DNA of 64,000 bases from JAPOUP01 sp026708635 (GTDB lineage: Bacteria; Pseudomonadota; Alphaproteobacteria; Rhodobacterales; Rhodobacteraceae). Positions 1-8,917 of the stretch are shown piece by piece. The notes under the pieces were generated by a model. It worked only from the letters and a program-made list of their open reading frames with translations. It made no database searches and had not been told where the DNA came from. Position 1 is the first letter of the stretch. Each line of letters starts with the position of its first letter. The position numbers and the translations under genes were made by a program. The DNA is taken from NCBI GenBank assembly GCA_965200115.1, contig OZ241336.1, forward strand, positions 2,480,001 to 2,544,000. Reading direction: 5' to 3'.

Positions 1-737
1 AGGAAGACCCGGCGAACGTTTTCGTCGTTCATAACCTGTTCGGCCGTGCCACTCTTCAGCATCCGGCCGTCGTGCATGATATACGCTCGGTCGACGATTT
101 CGAGAGTCTCGCGCACGTTGTGGTCGGTGATCAACACACCGATACCCTTTGACTTCAGGTCCGACACAAGCCCGCGGATCTCTCCCACGGAAATCGGATC
201 CACGCCGGCGAAAGGCTCGTCAAGCAACATGTATCTCGGTTCGGACGCAAGGCATCTGGCGATTTCGACCCGGCGCCTCTCGCCGCCTGACAGCGACAGG
301 GCCGGCGCGCGCCGCAGGTGGCTGATGGAAAACTCCGACAGCAGCTCTTCCAGCCGGTCATGCCGTCGGATGCTACCCGGCATCGATATCTCGAGGACGG
401 CGAGGATATTCTGTTCGACATTCAGACCGCGGAAAATGGACACGTCCTGCGGCAGATAGCCAATCCCAAGCCTGGCCCGGCGATACATCGGAAAGCCGGT
501 CACGTTGACGCCATCGATCATTACCTGACCGCCTTCGGCACCGACAAGACCCGCGATGACATAGAATGTGGTCGTCTTTCCCGAACCGTTCGGACCCAGA
601 AGGGCGACGACTTCGCCACGCCCCAGATCAAGGCTGATATCCCTGATGATTGTCTTCTTTCGGTAGGTTTTGCGTAGATTGGTGACATGCAGACCGGATC
701 GGCCCACCATGACATCAAATTTCGGAACGGCGGCCAT
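1..737 (-). CDS. lptB: LPS export ABC transporter ATPase LptB (3' end cut by window edge)
   Basis: LptB is the cytoplasmic ATPase of the LptB2FGC complex that extracts lipopolysaccharide from the inner membrane. The Walker A motif GPNGSGKT lies near residue 50, the signature LSGGERRRVEIARC follows around residue 150, and Walker B is MLLDEPFAGVDP. About 245 codons are present, so only the last few residues are missing beyond base 1. The start ATG (737-735) shares one base with the lptA stop (TGATG), indicating translational coupling. It is the last visible gene of the minus-strand operon RNase D-like / kdsD / lptC / lptA / lptB. Confidence 0.95.
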   Translation of the reverse strand, partial: MAAVPKFDVMVGRSGLHVTNLRKTYRKKTIIRDISLDLGRGEVVALLGPNGSGKTTTFYVIAGLVGAEGGQVMIDGVNVTGFPMYRRARLGIGYLPQDVSIFRGLNVEQNILAVLEISMPGSIRRHDRLEELLSEFSISHLRRAPALSLSGGERRRVEIARCLASEPRYMLLDEPFAGVDPISVGEIRGLVSDLKSKGIGVLITDHNVRETLEIVDRAYIMHDGRMLKSGTAEQVMNDENVRRVF

Positions 738-1261
738 CAGTTTTCGTTCAGACGCAGAGTGGTCCTGACATTCCCTCCAGCCCGCCGCTCTCCGCTGGTG
801 AAATTGTACTCCAGCGTGTCCGCGCTGATGGCGGTGACGCCCTGGATGATCAGCACGTTGCCGCTCATAACGAGCAGACTGTCAGCTACGGAGTAGACCG
901 CCCTATCGGCCTCCGCCGTCTCATCCCCATTCGTGAACGTCACGTTTTCCAGCATATGGATCGACGTTATCCTGCTCTTCTGGGTCGTTGGGTCGACGTC
1001 GTATTCAACCCGCACCATGCCGGACATCAGGACCACTGAACCTTGACGGATGATGACATCCCCCGAAAATACGGCGGCGCCATCCTCCTGGTCCAGAACT
1101 AGATTCTCGGAGGTGATGCTGATGGGTTCATCTCCGCCAAAATCATTGATTCCAAACGTGGGCTCGGTTCCCTGCGCCAACGCCGACACGCCGGAAAACG
1201 CGATCCAGAGCGAAAACGCGAAGATCCTGATGGAAAAATCGGGACTCAAGAAAAACCTCAC
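737..1261 (-). CDS. lptA: LPS transport periplasmic protein LptA
   Basis: LptA builds the periplasmic bridge that carries LPS from LptC to LptD. The 174-residue product begins with a Sec signal peptide ending near ALAQ (about residue 30). The OstA-like beta-jellyroll follows, recognisable from ITSENLVLDQEDGAAVFSGD and later repeats such as ADRAVYSVADSLLVMSGNV. Length and fold pattern fit the family. It overlaps lptC upstream by 4 bp (ATGA) and lptB downstream by 1 bp, so the three are almost certainly one transcript. Confidence 0.93.
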   Translation of the reverse strand: MRFFLSPDFSIRIFAFSLWIAFSGVSALAQGTEPTFGINDFGGDEPISITSENLVLDQEDGAAVFSGDVIIRQGSVVLMSGMVRVEYDVDPTTQKSRITSIHMLENVTFTNGDETAEADRAVYSVADSLLVMSGNVLIIQGVTAISADTLEYNFTSGERRAGGNVRTTLRLNEN

Positions 1262-1878
1262 TTTCCGGGCTCGAATACCATTGTTACGTTGCCGCTGAAA
1301 GCCAGAACGTAGTCAGGCCCGTCCTCGTCTTTCCGCGTCATCCGGAAACTGTCCGCAACGATTTGACCGATTGGAGCCGAGATCCGGATAAGCTTGTCCG
1401 AGGAAATGTGCGCGGCGTCAAGCGCCAGCCGCATTTCCTCGGCTAACAGCACGACGTCATCCGAGGATTCGATACGCACGCCGCCGACCAGCGTCGCCAG
1501 ATTTTTTCGAACGTCCAGCTTCAGGTCTTCGGCGTATACGTCAATTCCGCCGCCACCGGGAATATCGATCTCGGCGTGTACCGCGTGGCTACGCAGCCTA
1601 TCCCAATCGGCGGACTCGGGATCATTGATATCCGGCAGGGCGCTCTCCGCGGTCAGCCTGACCGCCACACCGCCGCCGGTGACGCCGTAATACCTGGGAC
1701 TGCGGATCACCTGCTGTCCCGCCAGTTCCGCGATATCCGCGTCCAGCTCACGGAATTCCTGCGCGGGGTCGACCAGGCGCGCGATCAGAAAAGTGGTCGA
1801 AAGAATCGCAAGCGCCGCCAGTGGCAGCAGGATCTTCAGCCACCCGATCACACGGGAATAGCTGTCGTGGATTACCAT
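1258..1878 (-). CDS. lptC: LPS export inner-membrane protein LptC
   Basis: This 206-residue protein has one N-terminal membrane anchor (about residues 12-35, IGWLKILLPLAALAILSTTF) followed by a periplasmic OstA-like beta-rich domain, as expected for LptC, which passes LPS from LptB2FG to LptA. It starts 3 bp after the kdsD stop and overlaps lptA by 4 bp. Alphaproteobacterial LptC proteins are divergent, so the call rests on the anchor, the size and the operon position as well as sequence feel. Confidence 0.88.
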   Translation of the reverse strand: MVIHDSYSRVIGWLKILLPLAALAILSTTFLIARLVDPAQEFRELDADIAELAGQQVIRSPRYYGVTGGGVAVRLTAESALPDINDPESADWDRLRSHAVHAEIDIPGGGGIDVYAEDLKLDVRKNLATLVGGVRIESSDDVVLLAEEMRLALDAAHISSDKLIRISAPIGQIVADSFRMTRKDEDGPDYVLAFSGNVTMVFEPGK

Positions 1879-1881
1879 ATT

Positions 1882-2844
1882 CTAGACGATTCCAGCCCTC
1901 AGACAGTCATGGATATGCAGGATACCCACTGGATTCCGGCTCTCCGCCGGGTCGATTACGAAAAGACAGGTGATCCGGCGTTCGTTCATGATGGCCACCG
2001 CCTTTTCGGCGAGCGCGTCGGGTCCGACCGTGCGGGGGCCAACGGTCATGACATCCCGAACCGCTTTCTCGAGCAATCCGGCCATGTGCCTGCGCAAATC
2101 ACCGTCGGTGACGATGCCGGCCAGTCCGTCGCCCCCATCCGCCCGTACCCCGACAACGCCAAAGCCCTTACGGGTCATAACCAGAAGCGCCTCACCCATC
2201 GGCATGTCTCCGGCGACAAGCGGTGGGTCCGTGTGCATCAGGTCCCGAACCCGGGAGAGGCGCGCGCCAAGCCTGCCCCCGGGGTGGAACTCGCGGAAAA
2301 GTTCCGGCGTAAACCTTCGATGCTCCATCAATGCGATCGCCAGCGCATCGCCGAGCGCGAGAGCCATCGTGGTGGAGGTCGTCGGTACGACGCCCCTTTC
2401 GCAGGCCTCGGGGGCGGGAGGCAGCACCAAGCCCACATCACATTGCTGAAGAAGCGCGCTGGCGGGTTTGCTGGCCACACCGATCAGCGGAATGCCAAAA
2501 CGACGGGTATATGCGATCAGATCCGCCAGTTCCGGCGTCTCACCCGAGTTCGAGAGCACGAGCGCCACATCCCCCCGCGCCATCATTCCAAGGTCGCCAT
2601 GGCTCGCTTCGGCGGGATGGACAAAATGAGCCGGCGTGCCCGTGCTGGCAAGCGTTGCGGCGATCTTCCTGGCGATATGCCCCGACTTTCCCATCCCGGA
2701 AACGATGACCCGCCCACGCGCCGCCAGTAGCAGATCACCTGCGTTGGCGAAGCTTTCGTCAATCGAACCGGACAAAAGATCGAGCGCCTGCGCCCCACGC
2801 CGGATCACTCGCTGCCCGACACTCAGAAAAGCCTTTCTATCCAT
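1882..2844 (-). CDS. kdsD: Arabinose-5-phosphate isomerase, KdsD/KpsF/GutQ family
   Basis: The enzyme converts ribulose-5-phosphate to arabinose-5-phosphate, the first step towards Kdo for LPS. Its 320 residues contain an N-terminal SIS sugar-isomerase domain (VIVSGMGKSGHIARKIAATL near residues 48-67, SNSGETPEL near 100) and two C-terminal CBS domains (about residues 210-315, with GIVTDGDLRRHM and ITCLFVIDP). It sits between the RNase D-like gene and lptC, the arrangement expected in Rhodobacterales, which couples Kdo supply to LPS transport. Confidence 0.94.
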   Translation of the reverse strand: MDRKAFLSVGQRVIRRGAQALDLLSGSIDESFANAGDLLLAARGRVIVSGMGKSGHIARKIAATLASTGTPAHFVHPAEASHGDLGMMARGDVALVLSNSGETPELADLIAYTRRFGIPLIGVASKPASALLQQCDVGLVLPPAPEACERGVVPTTSTTMALALGDALAIALMEHRRFTPELFREFHPGGRLGARLSRVRDLMHTDPPLVAGDMPMGEALLVMTRKGFGVVGVRADGGDGLAGIVTDGDLRRHMAGLLEKAVRDVMTVGPRTVGPDALAEKAVAIMNERRITCLFVIDPAESRNPVGILHIHDCLRAGIV

Positions 2845-2862
2845 CCACTTCCACCACCATGC

Positions 2863-3474
2863 CTAGTGGGAAAATATGTCTGTATCCTGCCAGCCCGCCA
2901 AATCGAGAAGCGCGCGCGCCGGCAGGAATTCAAAGCAGTATCGGGCAAGATGCTCACGGCCTTCCCGACATAGGCGTTCGTCCAGTTTCTCGCGTAGCCT
3001 ATGCAGATAAAGGACATCCGATGCGGCGTAGTCGATCTGCATCGCCGTAAACCTATCGGCACCCCAGTCGCTCGACTGCTCCTTTTTGGTGATCTCGACC
3101 TGCAGGAGATCACCCAGCAAATCCTTTAGGCCATGCCGATCGGAATTCGTGCGGACAAGTCTCGAAGCTATCTTGGTGCAGTAGACGGGGGCCGCGAGCG
3201 CTTGGAAGGCGTGGTGGAGGACCGCGATGTCGAAGCGCCCGAAATGGAAGAGTTTTAGTACATCCGGATCGTTGAGGATCACACAAAGATTCGGCGCTTC
3301 CCGCCGTCCGGCGTCGATCCGTACGACATGGGCATCGCCGTCGCCGCCGGAAACCTGAACCGCGCACAGCCTGTCGCGATGAATGCGCAGTCCCATGGTC
3401 TCGCAGTCCACAGCGACAACCGGCCCAAGTTCCAATCCATCAGGCAAGTCGTTTTCATGGAGGAAATTGGCCAT
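2863..3474 (-). CDS. RNase D-family 3'-5' exonuclease, short form
   Basis: At 203 residues this is only the DEDDy exonuclease domain, without the C-terminal HRDC domain of full RNase D. The acidic residues are visible: VDCETMG (Asp23, Glu25), an Asp in HFGRFDIAVL, and the final Tyr/Asp in YAASDVLYLHRL. It probably trims structured RNA such as tRNA or rRNA precursors. It is the first gene of the minus-strand operon and lies 18 bp before kdsD. Short RNase D proteins upstream of kdsD are common in this order. Confidence 0.9.
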   Translation of the reverse strand: MANFLHENDLPDGLELGPVVAVDCETMGLRIHRDRLCAVQVSGGDGDAHVVRIDAGRREAPNLCVILNDPDVLKLFHFGRFDIAVLHHAFQALAAPVYCTKIASRLVRTNSDRHGLKDLLGDLLQVEITKKEQSSDWGADRFTAMQIDYAASDVLYLHRLREKLDERLCREGREHLARYCFEFLPARALLDLAGWQDTDIFSH

Positions 3475-4017
3475 ATCCCTGACAGCCGTCCCTTTCGTTT
3501 CCCGCCAGCGGATAACGGTTTACGCCTCTCCTGTAAATGTCTCCGCCATCATCGCCGGAGCGCGCCCGCTCCGAACCGCACGGTCTCGATCATCCGGGAG
3601 TCCGGCGCATGGCGCGGGAAACGTTGGATGGAGTCGGCGGGACGGCCCCACCTAGCGGCATTCCAGTTTCCCGCGGAATCGCATTCCGGCGCCGCTGACC
3701 GGAATCCCGACCGTACCAACCCCGCCATCGAAGGAGCTGACCGCGATACCTGGACCTTACGCCTTTGCCTCGCGGCGGTCCGCATGCATTGGACGATCTT
3801 GCGCTCCCCCATTGACGGCGATGTACGCTTCGGTGTCGAAAACCCCCGTACCAAGGCAGGACGGATTCTCCGCGGCGAATCCGTCAACGGCACATCTCCG
3901 GTCCGGTCAAAATAGAGTCTCCCATCCGGCGGTCATCGCCTCCATCCACCTCGACAAGGCACGCCACTTCCCGCAGACTGCGCTTACGGTCATCACTCGG
4001 GTAGCGGAACATAGCGT
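3475..4017. other. Gap without a recognisable gene
   Basis: This 543-bp stretch separates the divergent RNase D-like gene and the 2-hydroxyacid dehydrogenase gene. It must hold both promoters. The open frames in it have arginine- and proline-rich compositions typical of shadow frames in GC-rich DNA, and I recognise no domain. Confidence 0.6.
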
Positions 4018-4971
4018 ATGGCGAAACCGGACATCCTGCAGCTGTCTCCCTTTCCGGCCTGGGACCAACAGGCGCTTGAGGAAGCGTTCACCGTGCACAG
4101 CCTGCACGGAACCATTGACGCGGGCGAGATTCCCGACCGTATCGGGCCGAAGATAAGGGGAATGGCGCCAAGGGGCATTCATCGGGTCACACGCCCTATG
4201 ATCGCGGCATGCCCCAATCTGGAAATCATCGCCGTCTTCGGCGTTGGCTACGATGGTGTGGATCTCGATGCCTGCCGGGAAAACGGCGTTCGGGTAACCA
4301 ATACACCTGATGTCCTGACCGGAGACGTGGCGGACCTTGGAGTGGCGATGATGCTGGCGCTGTCGCGGCGTATGGTTGCGGCGGAACGCTGGGTCAAAAG
4401 CGGCGACTGGATCCGGCACGGCGCGTTCGCGCTGTCCCACAGAGTTCACGGTCAGCGCGCGGGCGTCCTCGGGCTTGGCAGGATTGGCATGGCGGTGGCC
4501 CGCCGCCTCGCCGGATTTGACATGCGGATCGCCTATTCAGACCTGTCTCCCCGCGCGGACACGACGGATTGGGAGTTCGTGCCCGATACGGAGGAACTCG
4601 CCGCGAGGTCAGATTTTCTGTTCGTGACACTGGCGGCCACCGCGGACACGCACCACATCGTAAACGCGGGGGTTCTTTCCGCGCTTGGCCCGGAAGGTAT
4701 GGTCATCAACATATCACGGGCCGCCAACGTCGACGAGCGGGCGTTACTTGACGCACTTGAGTCAGGTACGGTTGGCGGTGCGGCGCTGGATGTGTTTGAG
4801 GGTGAGCCAAGCATCAATCCCAGATTTCTGAAGCTTGACAACGTACTATTGCAGCCACATCACGCAAGTGGGACTTTTCAGACGCGCCGCGCGATGGGGA
4901 AACTGATGATCGAGAACCTCAAGGCCCATTTCGACGGCCGCCCGCTTCCGTCTCCGGTGCTGGAGCCCTGA
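4018..4971 (+). CDS. D-isomer-specific 2-hydroxyacid dehydrogenase (hydroxypyruvate/glyoxylate reductase type)
   Basis: The 317-residue protein is an NAD(P)-dependent reductase of 2-oxoacids such as hydroxypyruvate or glyoxylate. The catalytic domain starts the protein, the Rossmann motif GLGRIG lies near residue 147, and the catalytic Arg (INISRAANVDE), Glu (DVFEGEPS) and His (LLQPHHASG) are all present. The ATG start has no strong ribosome-binding site. A GntR regulator and a TRAP carrier lie just downstream, so it may act on the organic acid that carrier imports; this is inference. Exact substrate cannot be told from sequence. Confidence 0.9.
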   Translation: MAKPDILQLSPFPAWDQQALEEAFTVHSLHGTIDAGEIPDRIGPKIRGMAPRGIHRVTRPMIAACPNLEIIAVFGVGYDGVDLDACRENGVRVTNTPDVLTGDVADLGVAMMLALSRRMVAAERWVKSGDWIRHGAFALSHRVHGQRAGVLGLGRIGMAVARRLAGFDMRIAYSDLSPRADTTDWEFVPDTEELAARSDFLFVTLAATADTHHIVNAGVLSALGPEGMVINISRAANVDERALLDALESGTVGGAALDVFEGEPSINPRFLKLDNVLLQPHHASGTFQTRRAMGKLMIENLKAHFDGRPLPSPVLEP

Positions 4972-5573
4972 CTCCGTTTGGCCGTCCCGCGCGCGCCGAA
5001 GGACCCGCTCACCAAGGAACGGATTTAACTGGCATGAACGGAACGGCGTTCTCACCGCCGGCCCACCCGATTGACGCACTTCATTCATTCACCCCCGCGA
5101 TGACGGAGACGGTTGGGCGGGCCACGGCCCGCATGACCTACATGAACTCCGGAATATGGCATTCCGGACATCGGTGCCGCCATCCCGAGCCATAAGGTCC
5201 ATGGACGTTTCGCCTGCCCGGTCGGACCATGACATTCACTTGATCGGAGCCCAATGGACAATCGCCATCGTTGGTGGCGGGTAGACCGATAAATCGAGAC
5301 TCACCGCCCTGGAGGAAATTATATTCACCAGTACATGCGGATGGCAGCGGGAATTTACCACTGGAAGCCGATCGCACCTATCAAATCACTGAACCCGGGG
5401 GAGGAGAGGCTACCGGTCCTGTATGGTACCTTGAGGACAGAAGCCTAATTTATTCATTATTTCGGATACCTACATTAAATCGATCATATCAGTGCCGCGG
5501 GGTTGAAATTTAAGGTCGGTGGTTTAGATTAACTACCACCTAACCAGTTCACCGACCGGGATCCGCTGCCTGA
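4972..5573. other. Intergenic region upstream of the GntR regulator
   Basis: No gene is recognised in these 602 bp. The last 60 bp hold the palindrome at 5518-5540 and presumably the promoter of the regulator. The AT content rises towards 5430-5535, as expected for a promoter. Confidence 0.6.
5518..5540. promoter_or_regulatory. Candidate GntR operator, GGTGGT-N11-ACCACC
   Basis: A clean dyad 34 bp upstream of the GntR start codon has arms GGTGGT and ACCACC around an AT-rich centre. Its core, TGGT-N11-ACCA, recurs at 7664-7682 before the TRAP transporter genes. FadR-type GntR proteins bind TGGT/ACCA dyads, so autoregulation is likely. Basis: seen sequence plus family knowledge. Confidence 0.6.
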
Positions 5574-6344
5574 ATGACATCAATCGAACTGTTTGAACCA
5601 ATTGGTCACGAGTCTGTCGCGGACTCCGTAATCGGTCAGATCGAAAAGATGATCGCCGCCGGCATTCTCAAGGAAGGCCGCAGGTTACCCGCGGAGCGCA
5701 ATCTCGCCGAAGCGCTTGGCGTGTCGCGCCCGAAGCTGCGCGAGGCGCTTCAGTCGCTTGAAGGGCGCGGATTGGTCCAGACAAGGCATGGTGAAGGGAC
5801 ATTCATCGCGCCATTGACCGGCAGGGCGATGCTACCGGCGCTTCAGGCGCTTTACGGGAGACATGAACCGGCGTTTTTCGACTATCTTGAATACCGTCGC
5901 GCACAGGAGGAGTTCGCCGCGCGTTTGGCGGCGGAGCGCGCGACCCGAGCCGACAGGGCCCGCCTGCGGGAAATTCTGGGCGATCTCGAGATCGCATGGA
6001 AAGAGAATAACATGGAAAAATCCAGCGAGGCGGATTTTCAGCTCCACTCGGCCATTGTCGACGCCAGCCAAAACGCCACGCTGATCCACATGATGGCATC
6101 GATCTACGATGTGGCCCGTCAGCGGCTGTTCCATAACCGTGACTTCCTCCGCACGATCGACGGAACCGGAGCGCAGCTTCTGGCGCAGCATAAAGACATC
6201 GGCGAGGCGATTCTGGAGGCTGATCCGGCACGCGCGTCAACGGCAGCCGTCACGCATATCGACTTTGTCCTTAAGTCGTTCCGTAACTGGATCGAACAGA
6301 ACCGCCGTGAAGTCCTGTCCGAAAAGCGTCGTATACTTTCATAA
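5574..6344 (+). CDS. GntR-family transcriptional regulator, FadR subfamily (FCD domain)
   Basis: A 256-residue regulator with an N-terminal winged helix (about residues 12-80; LPAERNLAEALGVSRPKLREALQ is the recognition region, followed by GRGLVQTRHGEGTFI) and a C-terminal all-helical FCD ligand domain (about residues 95-240). The FCD metal and ligand histidines are suggested by FQLHSAIVDAS and AQHKDI. FCD regulators usually sense small organic acids. The gene lies upstream of a TRAP dicarboxylate-type carrier with a shared dyad, so it probably controls that carrier. Confidence 0.92.
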   Translation: MTSIELFEPIGHESVADSVIGQIEKMIAAGILKEGRRLPAERNLAEALGVSRPKLREALQSLEGRGLVQTRHGEGTFIAPLTGRAMLPALQALYGRHEPAFFDYLEYRRAQEEFAARLAAERATRADRARLREILGDLEIAWKENNMEKSSEADFQLHSAIVDASQNATLIHMMASIYDVARQRLFHNRDFLRTIDGTGAQLLAQHKDIGEAILEADPARASTAAVTHIDFVLKSFRNWIEQNRREVLSEKRRILS

Positions 6345-6692
6345 CGGCCACCCCGACCGTCGTTAGGATTCAGTCCAGGCATTCGGCGGCCTCCATGCCG
6401 GCACTGCCTAAATTGCGGCTCGACGACAAAGTGCGTGGCCACGGATCAAGCGGGCGGCGAAGCGGGCGGCCGGGAAAGTTCTCGCTTCGGGACGCCGGAT
6501 TCGGGACGCCGGGTAGCTCCAGCCAGCTCTTGTTCACCGCTACCCCTCGCCAACCAGCGGGCCGCGGACCTCGCTGTACTGGCGGGGAGAATGGCGCCCG
6601 GGGACCGTCGCGATCCGGCTTCCCGCCGGGCGCCCGGCGGATCAGCTGAAATCCAGCATGTCAGCGAAGCGTTACGCAATGACCGAACGCGG
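6345..6692. other. Gap without a recognisable gene
   Basis: A 348-bp stretch between the convergent GntR regulator and Rieske ferredoxin genes. I see no domain and no strong terminator hairpin. Confidence 0.6.
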
Positions 6693-7016
6693 TCACCGAG
6701 TTTGGGGAAGGCGGACAAGAACCTTTCCATCCTCGACTTTAACCGGATAGGTTCCAAGCGCCTCACAGGCCGGGGATCTCTTTGGCTCGCCCGAGCGGTA
6801 GTCAAACTGACCGTTATGCTTGGGACACTCGATAACGTAATCCATCACCAACCCGCCGGCCAAATGGACATTTTCGTGGGTGCAGAGTCCGTCGGTGCAG
6901 AAGAATTCGTCATCTGGCGAACGGTAGACCGCGAAAGTCAGGTTGCCGTGATCGACCCGAAGCACGTCCTCGGCCTCGATTTCGTCCACGGAGCAGACAT
7001 GGATCCAGACTGTCAT
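6693..7016 (-). CDS. Rieske [2Fe-2S] ferredoxin (MocE-like oxygenase ferredoxin)
   Basis: The 107-residue protein is a single Rieske domain. The two cluster-binding motifs are CTHENVHLAGG (Cys-X-His) and CPKHNGQFDYRSG (Cys-X2-His). Such small soluble ferredoxins pass electrons from a reductase to ring-hydroxylating or other non-heme oxygenases. No oxygenase or reductase lies next to it, so the partner must be elsewhere. It is encoded opposite to the GntR/TRAP genes it sits between, and its role in that pathway is unproven. Confidence 0.9.
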   Translation of the reverse strand: MTVWIHVCSVDEIEAEDVLRVDHGNLTFAVYRSPDDEFFCTDGLCTHENVHLAGGLVMDYVIECPKHNGQFDYRSGEPKRSPACEALGTYPVKVEDGKVLVRLPQTR

Positions 7017-7727
7017 GACGTCCGCCCTTTCCCTTTGCCGCCGAAAATCGACGGCCCGTTTCGATGACCATAAAATCGGTGTTCCCCATGAAACAATCCG
7101 TTGGACGGATAGTGTAACCGAGAAAGCCTATCAAGTGGCGCCAAATGGCTGGAACCGGCAGGCAACACGACGCGGGGTACTCGTGAAGGAGACGGAACCG
7201 AACCCTTGGCGGAAACCGGCGTCGACATGATCGCCGGGATCCGGTGCCCGCGCGTTGCCGGGTCCGTCTCGCGCCGGCCGTGAAGCGCGACGGTCGCGAA
7301 TTCAAGCTTCAGGGTAATTCCCCGGCATCCATCCCAAGCTAGCCGATTGGCAACGGTCTTCGGGGCGGTGCCGCGCGACTTCAGCGCGGACCTGGCGCAG
7401 GTACTTTACCAACCCCAAGTCAGGGTGAGGCGGCAAGACCCGCGGAACCACCCCGCGGCAACGCACCCGTTTCCTTTGCGTGGCAACCGTCCGGCGCATC
7501 GGGACCGAATGCGCCGGACCGTGCCGCGACGTTGCGGACGGTTCAGGGCATGACCGCGTCGCGGGCGCTGACAGGCAGGTCAATCCGGTTATCGCGAAGG
7601 TCCGCGGCGCATTCCCGATAACTGATATTTCCGGTGCTGACAGGGGGTTGAATAAGCCTAGATTGGTAATATATATTTACCACGGGCCCGGGAGGGGCTT
7701 GATCGCTTTTTTTGTTACGGAGGATCC
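7017..7727. other. Intergenic region between Rieske ferredoxin and TRAP operon
   Basis: No gene is supported in these 711 bp. The right end carries the dyad at 7664-7682 and an AT-rich stretch that likely holds the TRAP promoter. The rest is GC-rich with only shadow open frames. Confidence 0.6.
7664..7682. promoter_or_regulatory. Candidate GntR operator upstream of TRAP genes, TGGT-N11-ACCA
   Basis: The dyad TGGTAATATATATTTACCA has 6-bp arms and lies 45 bp upstream of the dctP-type start. It matches the core and the exact 11-base spacing of the dyad before the GntR gene (5518-5540). The AT-rich centre overlaps the only plausible -10 region, which suggests repression by steric block. The control link is inference. 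Confidence 0.6.
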
Positions 7728-8780
7728 ATGATGAAAGCGAATACGTTCGCCGCCACGGTTGCGGCCACCCTAACCATGACAGCTGCGGCCAGCGGCCAGG
7801 AAACCTTTGAAATGACCTCGGCGTTCGGAAAGAACCTGCCGATTCTCGGCACGTCGGCCGTCTCGTTCACCGAAAAGATCAACTCGATATCGAACGAGGT
7901 GGAGTTCGAGCAGTTCGATCCCGGCGAGTTGGTACCCGCGCTTGAGGGGCTGGACGCCGTCTCCAACGGCTCGGTGGACGCGTCCTACGCGACGTCCGGC
8001 TACTGGCAAGGCAAGATTGCGGCCGCATCGCTTTTCGCGGCGGTACCCTTCGGCCCCGAAGCGGGTGAATTCCTGGGATGGATGATGTGGGATGACGGTC
8101 TCGAACTCTACCGGCGCATGTATGAGGAGAACGGCTACAACGTCCATGCCATCCCATGTGGCCTTATCGCACCGGAAACCTCCGGCTGGTTCAAGAACGA
8201 AATCAACTCGCTCGCCGATCTCGAAGGTCTCAACATGCGCTTCTTCGGCCTTGGCGCCGAAGTGATGCAGAAACTGGGTGTATCGACCTCGCTTCTCGCG
8301 GGGGGCGACATCTTCCCCGCTCTGGAACGCGGTGCGATCGACGCGACGGAGTTTTCGATGCCCCGTATCGATGCGCGTCTGGGCTTCCACAACATCGCCA
8401 AGTACAATTACTTCCCCGGCTGGCACCAGCCCTCCACCCTGTTCGAGCTGCTGATCAACAAGGACCGGTGGGACGATCTGAGCGAAGCGGCCCAGAACCA
8501 GATCGAAATCGCCTGTATGGCGAACATCACCGACAACCTCGCCGAAGGGGAGGCGACCAATTTCAGCGCGATGCAGGAAAACGTCGAGAAAAACGGCGTG
8601 ACCAACAAGCAATGGCCACCCGAAATGCTTGAAGCTTTCGAAAGCGCATGGAATGAAGTAGCTGCCGAACTGGCTGCCGAGGACGAATTCTTCAAAGAGG
8701 TCTGGGATGACCTGCAGGAATTCCGCACCGGCTACAGGGTTTGGAACGAAAGCATCTACCTGCCTCGTCCACGGGGCTGA
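7728..8780 (+). CDS. TRAP transporter substrate-binding protein, DctP/TakP type
   Basis: This periplasmic protein (350 residues) captures a small carboxylate for the two membrane subunits encoded next. A signal peptide covers about residues 1-23 (ending AAASGQ). The DctP family core is seen in NMRFFGLGAEVMQKLG, with the Arg that clamps the ligand carboxylate, and in GGDIFPALERGAIDATEFSMP. It resembles the 2-oxo-acid-binding TakP branch, which is a family-level guess. A GGAGGA ribosome-binding site precedes the ATG at 7728; a second ATG follows directly. Confidence 0.94.
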   Translation: MMKANTFAATVAATLTMTAAASGQETFEMTSAFGKNLPILGTSAVSFTEKINSISNEVEFEQFDPGELVPALEGLDAVSNGSVDASYATSGYWQGKIAAASLFAAVPFGPEAGEFLGWMMWDDGLELYRRMYEENGYNVHAIPCGLIAPETSGWFKNEINSLADLEGLNMRFFGLGAEVMQKLGVSTSLLAGGDIFPALERGAIDATEFSMPRIDARLGFHNIAKYNYFPGWHQPSTLFELLINKDRWDDLSEAAQNQIEIACMANITDNLAEGEATNFSAMQENVEKNGVTNKQWPPEMLEAFESAWNEVAAELAAEDEFFKEVWDDLQEFRTGYRVWNESIYLPRPRG

Positions 8781-8816
8781 TCCAGCGACTGCGGTCGCGG
8801 TAGAGGCGAAGACATT

Positions 8817-8845
8817 CCGGAGCGCCCCCGCGTGGGGCGCTCCGG
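8817..8845 (+). terminator. Strong stem-loop between TRAP P and Q genes
   Basis: A perfect 12-bp stem (CCGGAGCGCCCC / GGGGCGCTCCGG) with a 5-base loop starts 36 bp after the substrate-binding-protein gene. No T run follows, so it is more likely a 3'-end stabiliser or partial terminator that lets the binding protein be made in excess over the membrane subunits, a common arrangement in binding-protein operons. Confidence 0.6.
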
Positions 8846-8917
8846 ATCGTGCGTCGGCACGGCCAGAGGAGAGGCCGTGACCCTGCGTGCGGTTGAGTCG
8901 GCGAGGGAGGATGGCGG

